Assembly: GCA_002917075.1 (NCBI GenBank)
Contig: NTMA01000058.1
Location: 204,674 to 268,673 of the forward strand
Length of the DNA stretch: 64,000 nt
Reading direction: 5' to 3'
Source of the DNA: Hawksworthiomyces lignivorus
Lineage: Eukaryota > Ascomycota > Sordariomycetes > Ophiostomatales > Ophiostomataceae
Below, one piece after another: positions 1-10,542 of this stretch; positions within the stretch are counted from its first letter, which is position 1; every line of letters begins with the position of its first letter. The position numbers and the translations under genes are program-made. The notes beneath the pieces were generated by a model. It did no database searches. It was not told the origin of the DNA and was given only the letters and a program-made list of their open reading frames with translations.

Positions 1-192
1 CAGCGTCAGGGAAGCCTATCGCAGGAGCAGCAGATGGAGCTGATGGGCGTTCTAGAGACGGAGGGCATGGGCGACATCGACACATTCTTGAACATGGGCA
101 TCGGGCTGGGCGGCATGGATACCGGCCCAGGCACGGGTGCGGCCACTGGTGCAGGTCCAGTTGCTTGCGGGACCGCGACCAACTGGCGATGA
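1..192 (+). CDS. C-terminal end of an unidentified protein (5' part outside window)
   Basis: Frame 1 is open from the first base to a TGA at 190-192 and encodes 63 residues. The piece starts with a polar helix-like stretch (QEQQMELMGVL), then GDIDTFLNMG, then a Gly/Thr/Ala-rich tail. A short acidic helix followed by a low-complexity tail resembles the C-terminus of fungal Zn2Cys6-type transcription factors, but there is no diagnostic domain in what is visible. The reading frame and codon use (G/C third positions) support coding; the identity is a guess. The gene runs towards the convergent glutamine-rich gene, whose stop lies at 923. Confidence 0.5.
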   Translation, partial: QRQGSLSQEQQMELMGVLETEGMGDIDTFLNMGIGLGGMDTGPGTGAATGAGPVACGTATNWR

Positions 193-922
193 TGGAAGAA
201 GAGAAAGAAAGGGTGAATTTATGTCTTGCGGCACTGTTTTTGTTTTGGCTGCAACGAATGTGCAAAAACTGCATGTTCTACGAATAGCAAAGTACGACGG
301 TTTTAGATAGCTCTGATGTTTCTACTTTTCTGGGATATCCTTGCATCAGATTTTTGAACGTTTCAATTTTTTTGCCAATTTTGCTACTATATAAGGACAA
401 GGCTGGCTTATGCTTAAGAACTGTGAAGAAAACCAGGTAAAGATGATATAACAAATGAGCGTACATTAACAGAGAGAGTAGCCAGAGAGAGCATGAGAGA
501 AAAAAAGTGGCTAAAACAAGAAAGAAGAAATAAGAACGGCTCAAAGCAGGTAGACAAGGAGGGAATTGAAGAAAAAAACAAGAATAAATAAGACGCAGAA
601 GACACAGCAAATCAGGGCTTGGGCCGTGAGAGTATTAACAAAGGAGATACGTCAAATAAGGGCAAAGCAGATATATCCGAAGCAGGCCAAACCGTAGCCG
701 CTGACATTTTTTTTGGTTCCGAAATAAAACAGATGATGATATAAAATAAAGGAGAGAAATAAAGCCAAGAAGAGAGGAACGGGAAAGGAGCGAGGGAAAA
801 AAGTATGTAGAAAACAAGAGGCGAAGAACCCAGGGCCCAAGGACGATACGGAGAATGTGCCCCGAGGGTCGGTCCCCCTCCTCTCTTCAAAGTTGGCTTC
901 TTGGCTAGCCATAGACAGTCTC
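193..922. other. Convergent intergenic / 3'-UTR region
   Basis: About 730 bases between two converging genes. It is AT- and purine-rich with A-tracts. The open stretches in it are short, compositionally biased and antisense to nothing recognisable. It probably holds the 3' UTRs of both flanking genes; I see no gene. Confidence 0.5.
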
Positions 923-3900
923 TCAGCCGGTGACGCGGCGCACCCACAGCGTGGTAGGCTCGTACTCGGCGTTGCGGTCGAGGCGCTTGTAGGCGCGGTG
1001 CAGCTTGAGGCCGATCTCGTACTCCTCGCGGCGGATCTCGGAGAGCTCGGCGCGCAGGCCCTCGACCTTGCGCTTCTCGATGTCGCGCTTGTGCAGCACG
1101 TCGGGGGCGGCCAGCAAGTTGTCGGTGGGCATGAGCTCGGTCATCTGCTTGATGCTGCGGTCGATGTTGATGCGGCGCTGGGCCAGGCCGGCCAGCTGCG
1201 CGTTGAGCATGGCCACGCGGTCTTTGGCCGACGACTCGGGCGGCGCAGGCGGCAGCGTCTTGTGCACGGAGCCGGCGACCGACACGCGCGCCGACGCCGC
1301 CGACGACGGGTCGATGCCCATCAGCGCCTTGCCGCGCAGCGGGTGCTGGTGGTGCGGGTGGTGGTTGTTGTGGTGGTGCAGGCGCGGCTTGCCGGCGTCG
1401 TCGCCGCTGCCGCTGCTGCTGGTGCTCAGATAGCCGTCGCCGCCAGAGCCGGCGACGCCGCCCAGGCTGCCGTCGTCGTCGCGCCGCGAGTGCGGCCGGC
1501 TCGTCCAGGTGGTGCCCAGGTTGATGACAATGGGCTGGTCGTCGTCGCCCTTGATGGAGTTGGGGCTCGTGTGGCCCATGCGCGGCGGGCGGCGGCGGTC
1601 CATGACGTTGTCGGTCGGCAGCAGCAGGTTCTTGGTGGAGATGGGCGCGGGCTTGCGCGCCCGCGTGGGCGACGAGGACGATGCCGCCGTCGAGGGCGGG
1701 GCGTCCGACCACGACGACGACAGCTGCTGGCGCGTGTGCTCCTGGGCAGCGCTGCCGTCGACGGGCCGCCGCGGCAGGCGGTTAGTGTTCTGGTAGGGCG
1801 GGCTCGACCGCAGCGGGTCGGGAATGGGCGGCATCTCGGGGGCGTCGGCGGGGTTGAACTCGTGCAGGGTGTCGGGCGTGGAGTTGTAGGTGGTGACGCT
1901 GAACCGCGACGGCGGCTGCGTCCAGTCGGACGGCTCGTTTGCGCTGGAAGGCTGGGGGGTGCGCGGTGCCGGCGTCTCGAGGTTGGGGTTGGGCTTGTTG
2001 TTGTAGTTGAAGGGGTCGCTCTCGTCGAAGCTGGCGAGGGCCTGGTGGGAGGCGGGCGCCGCCTTCCTCTTGACCTTGTGCGAGGGATCGCCCGAGAGTG
2101 GTGGGCTTGGGTAGCTCTGGGCGCCAGAGGGCGAGGAGGCAGCATAGGGGGACGAGGGCTGCTGCTGTTTGATGGTCTGCGGTGAGGGTGTCAGTAGTGC
2201 TGGGTGCTGTGTGTAGGGGCCCATCATCTGGCGAACGGCCGCTGGGCCTAGCGTTTCATCTCTGAGTGGAGGAGGGCTGACAGGGGGGGTCGCCATGCTG
2301 GGATGATTGCTTGGGGGCGGTGCAGCAGACATGGGATTTTTGGTACTTGCATTTGAACTCGGACTTGCGCTTGCTTTTGCATGTGCGCCGTCTGCGAGCC
2401 TGGGCAGGGACGCCACGCGCTTGCTGCTCTTGCGCGGGATGTTGAGAGGCGCCACGTTCTTGTTGTCGTGCACGGGCGCCACCAGCGTCGTCCTGCCGCT
2501 CGCGCCATGCCACGCTGGGCGGTTCGAAGTGAACGCGCCTGCTGCAGGGTCCGTCATGCTCGCTAGGTCCCGCTCGCGCGTCGACGACACGGGAACAGGC
2601 AGAGCAGAGGAGGTGCCCGCTGGTGCAGGAGAAGAGGCGCTGGGCGACCTCGGCGATTTTGGCGGCGCTGGCGGCGGGGCGGCGGCAGCTGCTGCAGGCG
2701 CCGCGCTAGGTGCCGCGCTCGCCGCTGTTCCTCCTGCTGCTGCGTTAGTTGCTGCTGCTACCGCCGCCGATCCTGCTCCCTGCACGGTCCGGCGGAGCCG
2801 GCTGGCAAAGCTAGCTATGCCGGAAGCCGCAGTCGGCTTCGCCTCGTGGGTAGCGACGGAATCTGTCGGGCTTGTCTGCCCGCTAGGTCCTGTACCTAGG
2901 CCGCGGGCGTACTCGGCCGGCTTGACCTGGCCGGGGCGACCCTTTTCGGAGCTCGTCAGCTCGCCCGTCCGCGGATCCCACCGCACTTCGCCGCCCTTGT
3001 AGCCCCGCGTGGAGATGGACGAGGCGATGGAGTTGGTCCGCTCCTGCATCTGGTTGAGCCGCTCGCGCGACTTGGTCTCGCGCAGCGTCCGGGCGGCAGC
3101 GTCCTGGTTCTGCCGCCGCTCGCGGCGCATCGACGGGATGTTGGTCCGCGACGACGACGGCGGTCGGTTACCGTCGTAAGCCGAGCCGGCAGACTGCGTC
3201 GCAGACATGTTGAACGTGGGCACAGAGCCTTCGACAGGGCTTATGCTGGGTGGTGTTTCGGGTCGATCATGGGGTCTGTGTCCGTGATTAGCGTTTCTGG
3301 GCCCTTTTTGTCAGATCATGGTCTGTCGTCTAACGCATAAGAATGGGCTGTGCAGGCGTTTCCGGATTGGCCTGCCCTAAATGCAATCATATCGACTCAC
3401 TCAAGTCTTGCTGGCGAGAGCTCGGGAGAACTCTCCGGAGACACCCCGTCGGCGTTCCTCAGATCTTGGACAGCAGAAAAGTTCTCGTATCGAGGATCTT
3501 GATAGTACCGGTCTTGGTGGGAATACTGCTGCTGCTGGTGTGACTGCTGGTAGGATTGCTGTCCTTGGTCGTATTGGTCGTACCGCTGGTACTGCGGCTG
3601 CTGCTGCTGCTGGGAGAGCTGGAAGTTGGCGTTTACGGGGCTAGGCTGTGAGTACACAGAGGACGGAGGGCGTATAGAGGCACGTTTGGAGTTCCGTGCT
3701 GTCTGGTTTTGCGAGGTAGAGGGAGGCGCGTCGTTTCTGTTGCGGTGGTAGAAATTCGGGTCAGTTGTCGATCAAGGAACACGTCAAACGGACCAAGGAG
3801 AGGACGGTAGTATTTGGCCGTTGAAAACCGTTGGAGAAGCAGAATGAGCTAGGGGCGAGGGGATGGAGATGAGGAGAAGCAGAGAGAGGAAGAGCTGATG

Positions 3901-4875
3901 AGGGCAAATGTGGAGGGAAATGGATTGCCTCGCGTGTTGGCCGAATGAAGAATGGCCTCCATTCCACACCACAAAGGGAAAAAGGCAGTTTTGAAAGCCG
4001 ATATAGCAAAACGGGAAAAATACGACGTGGGAAAGGGTGCACGACACACGCGGGTGAGCAGATGTGAGGCAAACGAAAGATTGGGGGGACCTAATAATAA
4101 GACCACATAGCAAAGGAAGAATAGGGAGGCACGAAGAAACGAGTGCCAGGCCATAGGGGGGGTGCTATAGGGGGTGCCAGAAGTGCCAGAAGTGCCAAAA
4201 ATGCCAGTTAGTGCCCCAGTAGCGCGTCCAGTAGTGCCATAATTTAGCTGTAGCATAAATAGACATTAATTACAGCAGGGTGGACTTGGTGGAGAATGCG
4301 ACTAGGAGCTGTGGGGGTGGCACAGGGCTGCATCCACTGGGGAGAAGGGGAGAAGAGGAATGGGAAAGGGGGAGGGGAACGGCCAGCAGCACATCAACAC
4401 AAAGGAGACAGTGCAAGCAATAATACTACTCCTACTACTCCTCGTACTTTGTATGCCGAGCATAAAGCAGCAGTGCATACGGAGCATACGGAGCATACGG
4501 AGTAATAATTGCTTGCATATGACACTGTGCCCCGCTGTTGCGTGTCAACTGGACCTAAAACACGTCCTCAACTGGCTCGCAGAGACCATTAAGATAAGCA
4601 AATAATGTATGCACTTACCGTTGGTAGAGGTACTGCTGTTGCTGCTGCTGCTGTGGCGGCTGTTGTTGGCGGGGATCGTTCTGGTAGTACTGCTGGCTTT
4701 GCTGCCCTTGATAGTACTGCTGGTATTGCTGATATTGCTGGTCATATTGCTGCTGCTTCTGCTGCTTCTTCTGCTGTTTCTGCTGCTGCTGCTGTTGTTC
4801 CAGAAACTCGCGAGGCGGAAATGCCGGCGCAGGGCCGCCTCGGATGGAATAGCTGTACCCGGCCATTGTTGACAT
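923..4875 (-). CDS. Large glutamine-rich, mostly disordered protein of unknown function (971 aa, 3 exons)
   Basis: Exons on the minus strand are 4875-4619, 3736-3401 and 3245-923. They join in frame at CG|GTAAGT...AACAG|A and GA|GTGAGT...CCCAG|C and give 971 residues. Exon 1 starts MSTMAGYSYS and is dominated by Gln/Tyr runs. Exon 2 continues Gln/Tyr-rich. Exon 3 carries a basic Arg-rich stretch, a short conserved-looking segment (YKGGEVRWDPRTGEL), long Ser/Pro/Ala-rich disorder, and a C-terminal charged helix (about the last 110 residues) likely to form a coiled coil. I recognise no enzyme domain. The Q/Y-rich N-terminus resembles condensate- or RNA-granule-type proteins; that is inference. 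Intron 1 is 882 nt, very long for this genome, with tandem repeats. An ATG at 3223 could serve an alternative short form starting in exon 3. The second in-frame ATG at 4866 has the better context. Confidence 0.7.
4160..4253 (-). repeat. TGGCA-type short tandem repeats inside the long intron
   Basis: The plus strand shows repeated TGCCA units (GTGCCAGAA repeated, then degenerate copies) between about 4143 and 4243, inside the 882-nt first intron of the glutamine-rich gene. About six TGCCA units occur within 100 bases. Degenerate minisatellite. Confidence 0.6.
4475..4502 (+). repeat. Three tandem copies of a 9-bp GCATACGGA unit
   Basis: Three consecutive GCATACGGA units, the last ending in TACGGAGTA, lie in the same long intron. 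Direct reading of the sequence; function unknown. Confidence 0.8.
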
Positions 4876-7800
4876 GTGGCCCGCCTTCTTATTGGCAAAG
4901 ACAAGAATGCAGAGGCCAAAGTATCGGCTGTTTAACGGCTGTTCAATGGCCGTCGAAAAAAATGGAATGCGCAAAAGATGTCTAAGAACCGGTGTAAGTG
5001 AGACAGGCTGCGAGTAGCAGTGCTAATGCTGGTGCTGGTGGTTCTGGTTGTGGTGGTGGTGAGACGTGGTCGGCGGTGCGACTTTGCTGGTAACGTCGGC
5101 GCCAGTTCGTCCGTAGTCCAAATTTTGCCTGGCTCTGTTCGAAGCAACCACCAGATGGTCGCAGTCGAAATGGTCGATATATATTCTCCCAAAGACGTCT
5201 TTTCTTTCTGTCCACAGAAAGGACCCTTCTCGCCCGCGGTTTTGAGCCTCTCCGGCTGCAGCTTCTTTCTGCCTTCTCTGCCTTCTTCGACTCCCCGCTG
5301 TGCGGCTACAGACAGGGAAGATGCCTGCTCGATTGAAGGGCCCTCTAACACCTGTCACAACCACCAGCCTCGGCGATGTCCTCTGAAGAGAGCAGACAGC
5401 TCACGTTGGGTGTTCGTTTGTCTGGTTGCGCTCGGAAGACTGCGGTGATCGTGCAGCAGCCGTGTGCGCGTGCGCGGGGCGAAAGTCGTGGGTGGAATGA
5501 TGTTCTGCAGCCTTTTTCTGCGGCACTTTTTGCCAGCGATCAGAAGAATGGTCCCGAGTTGGCAGCCAACTCAGAAGGGCAAAACAGAAATAATAAAAAA
5601 TTAACCAGAATAAAAAAAAAAAAAAGACGACAACGTAGGCTGAGCCCGTGTCAGATCGCCAACCAGGAAGGCAAATCGAAAACTGCCAGGGCGCGCAAGA
5701 GATACCGCATAAACCAAGCCCAAATTAGATCTTTCCCGTTTGGCTTTTTGTTGCCTTACTGCTTTCTCGCTCCTTGCTATTCTGAGTCGAAACTCCACTT
5801 GGCACAATAATACGTTATACCACGTTGTGAGAGCGAGGGTTGGAAACCGCAAAGTCGTATCGTTGGCCGGGTGTTTCAAGCAGCTGTCTGTCTATTTATT
5901 TGTATCGAGGACGGCGTGGTTCGTATGAACAATATTGCGCTTCGTGCGATTCTGCCCTAGAGGAGCATCGAAGTACAAAAATAAATTGCTACTTTGTCTT
6001 CACCAGCTCGGTTTTCTTTGTTTGTGGAGAGAAATGCGCCTGGTCGTGTGGCTTAACCAGCTGGCTAGCTGGCTCCTGACCCGTTGCGGTTGGCTCGACT
6101 GTCGCCTGCAGATGAAGCTGGACGCTGCGCTGCCTGTCCTGTCCTCTGTTCGCTTCTGTCGGATATGTTTCCCCGCTCACAAAACTCAGCCTCTCTTTTT
6201 GTACGCCGATTTACATACAAAGTCGTGCAGACTAGTAGATTCATATGCCGACGCTTCTTCGCGAGTCTGTCGCGGTGGTCGCCAAATCAGTGGCCGTGCA
6301 CGTAAGCTCGTCGAGACCAGCCTGGTGAGAGAATAACAACAGCGGTCGTGGCCACCGCCGCAGTTTCGTTCTAAATTGGCGGTTTGGTTGGCTGGCAACG
6401 TTTGGTGCGCGATTGATGCAAATCAAAAAATGCAGAGCTGCAAGGGCCGCACAGCGGTTGATTTGCTGCAGACGTGTATTAATTGACGATTGGCGCACAG
6501 CAAACGAGCCTCCAGTCGGACCTCTTCAGACGAATGATGAAGCTCACGGTCTATTTACGTTATTAAATTCTTCAGGATGAAATGAAAACAAACAAACACT
6601 ACGAGCTACCATTTCACCTGACCTTTCGTCAACGTCCAGGACGGCCTCTCGTCTGCCCATCTAATTTCAAGGCTTCTCGTCACGCAGTGCAACTTACGAC
6701 TACGCCGTAAGCAAACGTGCTGTAGCATCACCAAGGCGCCCACACTTCGTCCGTCGACTCCTATTATTGTATTCTTCTCCTATTCAGTGATAAGCCAAAT
6801 AAGAGCGAATGTCCGTGAGCGCCAAATGCAAGCTGCAGCAACCAACAATGCTCCCCCTCCTTTTTCCCCTGACGTCAATTTACCAGGGGGGCGCATTTGC
6901 TGGGGGGCATGTAGGTATTGATCGTATTATCCAATACTCTCCTTTTCATCCGTCCATTTCCAGCGACCCGGGATAGCCATTCCGGGCCATCTGAGCTCAA
7001 TAAGGCCAAGATAACCTCCTTTTTTCCCTGCGCTCAGACGCCCAACTCAATTCCCTTCGCGCCGCTCTTCCCACTCGTCTGTACTCTGCGCTTGCATACT
7101 CGTACATACGTGCTCCTGCTGCTCTGTGCGTCGAGGTCCCAAGAGACAGTGAGAGAAAAACGAGATGACTGGGGAGTGCATGGCCTTTGCTCTTCATTCT
7201 CCCCATTAGCAACAATTTAGCATTTGGTGCGTTTCATCAGAGATGGGGGTTTCGCTTGTTTAGGTGCGGTCTTGTGGACCTTTTCCAGAGAGGTGGACCA
7301 AGCGCGTTTCAAGGCCCTGCACTCCGTCTGTCCCCAGAACATTTTCAATCAAGTCCTTTAAATAGAGGCTTCTGCAAGGGAAAGAGAAAAAAATCCATCA
7401 CACTTCCAGGCTTCAGTTCTCCATTCCTTTTTCATTCATCCCGTCTTTCATCTCCCGCGTTTCCATACGTTCCAGAGAAGCGTGCTTGATCTCCTGCATA
7501 AGAAGATATCAGGAGAGTTGCAGCCGTTTTCTTTTCGCCCTCCTTCCTTCACAAGCTAGGACTAAGACTAGGAATTACCCGAGTACATCCGAGATTGACA
7601 GTGTTATGTGTGCAGTAAGAGCCAGTGGTTTTAGTATTGGGAGGGGAAGAAATACATCATAACCTCTAGTTGAAAAGAAATCATACTGGCGTAGGATACA
7701 GTGAATTTATCTGTTGATGCTGCTTATGCTGTAGTTTTCGATTTGTCTGCATGTGAATGAGATTCATCACCGTTGAAGTAGATTGTGCCAATCATGTATC

Positions 7801-7963
7801 CCGCCTGCGAAGCGTGCCAGCTGGCATCAGCTGTCCCGCTACCCCACCTTAGCCGTGTCTCTTACTTTCAACCAACAAAGACGGCGACATCCCAAAATCG
7901 ACCAGTAGAACCAAAAGAGGGTATATTACAGGTCAATTCGGGCTATGCAGCATCGACAGGACG
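4876..7963. other. Long intergenic region between divergent genes
   Basis: About 3.1 kb separates the glutamine-rich gene from the carrier gene. No open frame here has convincing codon bias, recognisable motifs or supported splicing. It contains pyrimidine-rich tracts, an A13 run near 5616, CA/GT-poor mixed sequence, and probably the 5' UTRs and promoters of both flanking genes. A long regulatory region or a non-coding transcript cannot be excluded. Confidence 0.4.
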
Positions 7964-9742
7964 ATGAAGGGGCGCGATGACGCTTCATCTTTGGTGACAG
8001 GGGCCGGCGGAGCTAGCGGCAGCGGCAGCAGCAGCGGCAGCGGCAATAGCGGTGCAGGCGACGCCGGAGGCAATGACAGCATCTATGGCGGCCCAGTCTA
8101 TCCGGGCATCCTGCCGGCTGTTCCCGCTGACGGCGTGCCAGTCATTCCCGACAAGGACCGGCGCACCAACGCCGCCACCGCCGCGTCTGCCGCCAGTGTG
8201 CGCGCCCTGTCGGCCCAGGCGCTGCAGTTCTACTTCCGCGCGCCCGTCAAGGCCTTCTTCCGCACCCGCGTGGACTACCTGGCCTACGCGCGGGGCCCCG
8301 ACGGCACGCTGTCGTCCGCGGCTCTAGATCCCTCCTCGTCTTCGTCGGCTGCCTCATCGTCGTCTTCGTCCTCTACTCGCCACCGCCTGCGGAGCTGGCT
8401 GCGGGGCACCACGCCCGGCGTGCTGACGCTGGCGGTGCGGCGCCACGGCTGGTCGGTCGTGCCCAACCAGGTGCTGCCGCCGCTGCTGGCCAACGTCGGC
8501 GTCGCCGCCGTGCTGTACACAAGCTACCTGCAGATCCTCGGTCGCCTGCACCCGGAGAGCGGCCAGGCCCGCCGCCGCGTCTACCCGCCGCCCGCGCCCA
8601 CCGAGACGTTTGTGGCCGGCTTCCTGGCCGGCAGCATCCAGAGCGTCGTGGCCGCGCCGCTGGACGCCATCCAGGCGCGCTACGACCACCGCGACACAGC
8701 TGGCGGGAATGGAAACGGCAACGGCAACGGCAACGGCAGAGGACCGGCAGGCGGCGGACGCGCTGCCGGCGCCGCGCCCGCGCCCCAGCAGAGCATGTGG
8801 GCCTTCAGCGCCGCCAAGCTGCGCGAGATCGGCCTGCGCGGCATCTTCGCCGGCTGGGGCCTGTCCTTTGTCAAGGACAGCTGCGGCAGCGCCGTCTTCT
8901 TCTCCGTCTTCGAGTACGTCAAGGCCCAGTGCTACTACCGCTTCGTCGCCTACTACTACGGCGCCCTCGACGGCTCCATGGTCCTCGCCCAGCAGATGCG
9001 TCAGGAGTCCGCCGCCCGCCGCCGCGAGCTGCGCCAGCAGTGGCTGCAGACCCAGGTCGACCGCGTCGAAGACCTCAAGCACGGCAAGGCCGGCCACCCC
9101 CCACACCACGAGCACCACCACCACCTGCACCACCACCACGACGGCAAGGACTCCTTCTCGCCGCCCCCGTCCGCCCCGTCCGCGGACTCGTCCATGCCCC
9201 TCGTCATCCGTCCCCACTACGCCCTGGAGCCCCTGTTCCTGCTGCTGGCTGGCGTCAGCGCTTCGTTTGCCCAGCAGGTCCTCCTCCACCCTCTGACACA
9301 CTTCCAGGTCGTCCACTGGGACCTGCTGGAGGACCTCGATGCCGCCGCCAAGGCCGAGCGGGACGCTGCTGCCGCCCGAGGCAAGACTAGAAACGGCACT
9401 AGCGGAAGCAACACCAGCAGCACCAGCAAAAGCGGCAGCGGGGGCACCAGCAGCGCCGAGAAGACGACGACCGCTTCGCGGCTGCGCCTCCCGCGCTTCC
9501 ACACCATGCGCACATATTATCACGCCTACCTCTACACCTGGGGCCGCTGTGCCGAGCTGGCCGCCTCCGAGGGCCGCTCGCGCCTGTCCTGGCTCTACCG
9601 CGGCTTCTGGTGGAACGCCATCCGCCAGGTGCCCAGCACCAGCGCCGGCTTGATCATCTTTGAGCTCCTGCGCCGCAAGTATGGCATGGCCGGCGACGAC
9701 GTGCGCATCAGCCAAGACGGCTACGACATCTTGCTGAAATGA
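7964..9742 (+). CDS. Mitochondrial carrier family (SLC25-like) protein, 592 aa
   Basis: A single uninterrupted frame from ATG 7964 to TGA. The best family signature is PLDAIQARY preceded by FVAGFLAGSIQSVVAAP, matching the Px[D/E]xx[K/R] helix end and small-residue helix of solute carriers of the inner mitochondrial membrane. A later copy is degenerate (HPLTHFQ), and WLYRGFWWNAIRQVPS resembles the even-numbered-helix region near the C-terminus. At 592 residues it is about twice the usual 300. The excess is a Gly/Ser-rich N-terminus, a Gly/Asn linker and a His-rich loop (HHEHHHHLHHHH), probably disordered loops facing the matrix or cytosol. No substrate can be named. The upstream frame is closed, so this ATG is the natural start. 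GC-rich third positions are strong. Large antisense frames over the same bases are shadows. Confidence 0.8.
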   Translation: MKGRDDASSLVTGAGGASGSGSSSGSGNSGAGDAGGNDSIYGGPVYPGILPAVPADGVPVIPDKDRRTNAATAASAASVRALSAQALQFYFRAPVKAFFRTRVDYLAYARGPDGTLSSAALDPSSSSSAASSSSSSSTRHRLRSWLRGTTPGVLTLAVRRHGWSVVPNQVLPPLLANVGVAAVLYTSYLQILGRLHPESGQARRRVYPPPAPTETFVAGFLAGSIQSVVAAPLDAIQARYDHRDTAGGNGNGNGNGNGRGPAGGGRAAGAAPAPQQSMWAFSAAKLREIGLRGIFAGWGLSFVKDSCGSAVFFSVFEYVKAQCYYRFVAYYYGALDGSMVLAQQMRQESAARRRELRQQWLQTQVDRVEDLKHGKAGHPPHHEHHHHLHHHHDGKDSFSPPPSAPSADSSMPLVIRPHYALEPLFLLLAGVSASFAQQVLLHPLTHFQVVHWDLLEDLDAAAKAERDAAAARGKTRNGTSGSNTSSTSKSGSGGTSSAEKTTTASRLRLPRFHTMRTYYHAYLYTWGRCAELAASEGRSRLSWLYRGFWWNAIRQVPSTSAGLIIFELLRRKYGMAGDDVRISQDGYDILLK

Positions 9743-10542
9743 AGAGCAAAAGCAACCATAGCTTTGGTAGACTCCACACTGCATTCTCCTTTTGTTTTTA
9801 TCTTGTCTTCCCTGTCTTGTCTCTCTTCTCTGTTAGGCGGTTTGCATTAGACGGCGCTAGTAGGCCCGGCCCTGGATGAAACTCCCCTTAGGCTTGCGTC
9901 TCAGGACACTTTGTATCTATTAAAGAATTGTATTGAAAGGTTCATTTTGGGAAGGTGATGTACAGATGAAATTAAAAAATAAAGCTGGATTTTCCAAGCG
10001 AGAAAATTCCAGTATGCGTAGACAACTTTGAATTTCCACATTCTCTCCGTCCTGCTTGTCTCTCATTCGAGACAGCCAGCCCCTAATCATTCTTGTGCGC
10101 CGTCTCACGCCTCGACACACAAGTAATATCCTGGCCACAGGTTGCGACAGCCTATTTTGCAAGAGCCCTGTTCGACTCGAGCGATTTCATTTGGCTGGCA
10201 GTTCTGATCGCGGCGGTGCCCGAGATCCGGGTTCCATTGGCGCCTGCGGGTAGATTGACGGGTTAGTCACTCTATGCGAGACCGATAACTTGAGAGAAAG
10301 CGAGACGAAGAAGAATCCAACTACTCACAGCTGACCGAAACTTAGGTTGTTGTCTCTTGAGACGGACCGGCAGTCGTCGCCTTGCTTGATTTTGTAATAC
10401 TTCTTGCCTGTACCGGATTATTTTCTCTTGTCAACTTGTATTTTAGGGCGTACAACAAATGAATATTAAAGAGAAAACATGAGAGGGACACTTTGTAATA
10501 GTCCCCCCTTGTCTAGGAGCAGTTAGAGGGCACCAGAGAGTG
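9743..10542. other. Convergent intergenic region
   Basis: About 800 bases between the converging carrier and hevein-protein genes, AT-rich with T-runs. It is consistent with two 3' UTRs. No gene, RNA or repeat structure is evident. Confidence 0.5.

Noticed and set aside
612..2185. Large frames overlapping the third exon of the glutamine-rich gene (antisense 857-2185 and same-strand 612-1712)
   Set aside because: They are Arg/Ala/Gly-rich shadows of a GC-rich exon, without motifs or splice support.
8354..9784. 476-codon antisense frame over the carrier gene
   Set aside because: Its composition (Val/Ala/Gly/Leu) mirrors the G/C third-position bias of the sense gene; no domain.
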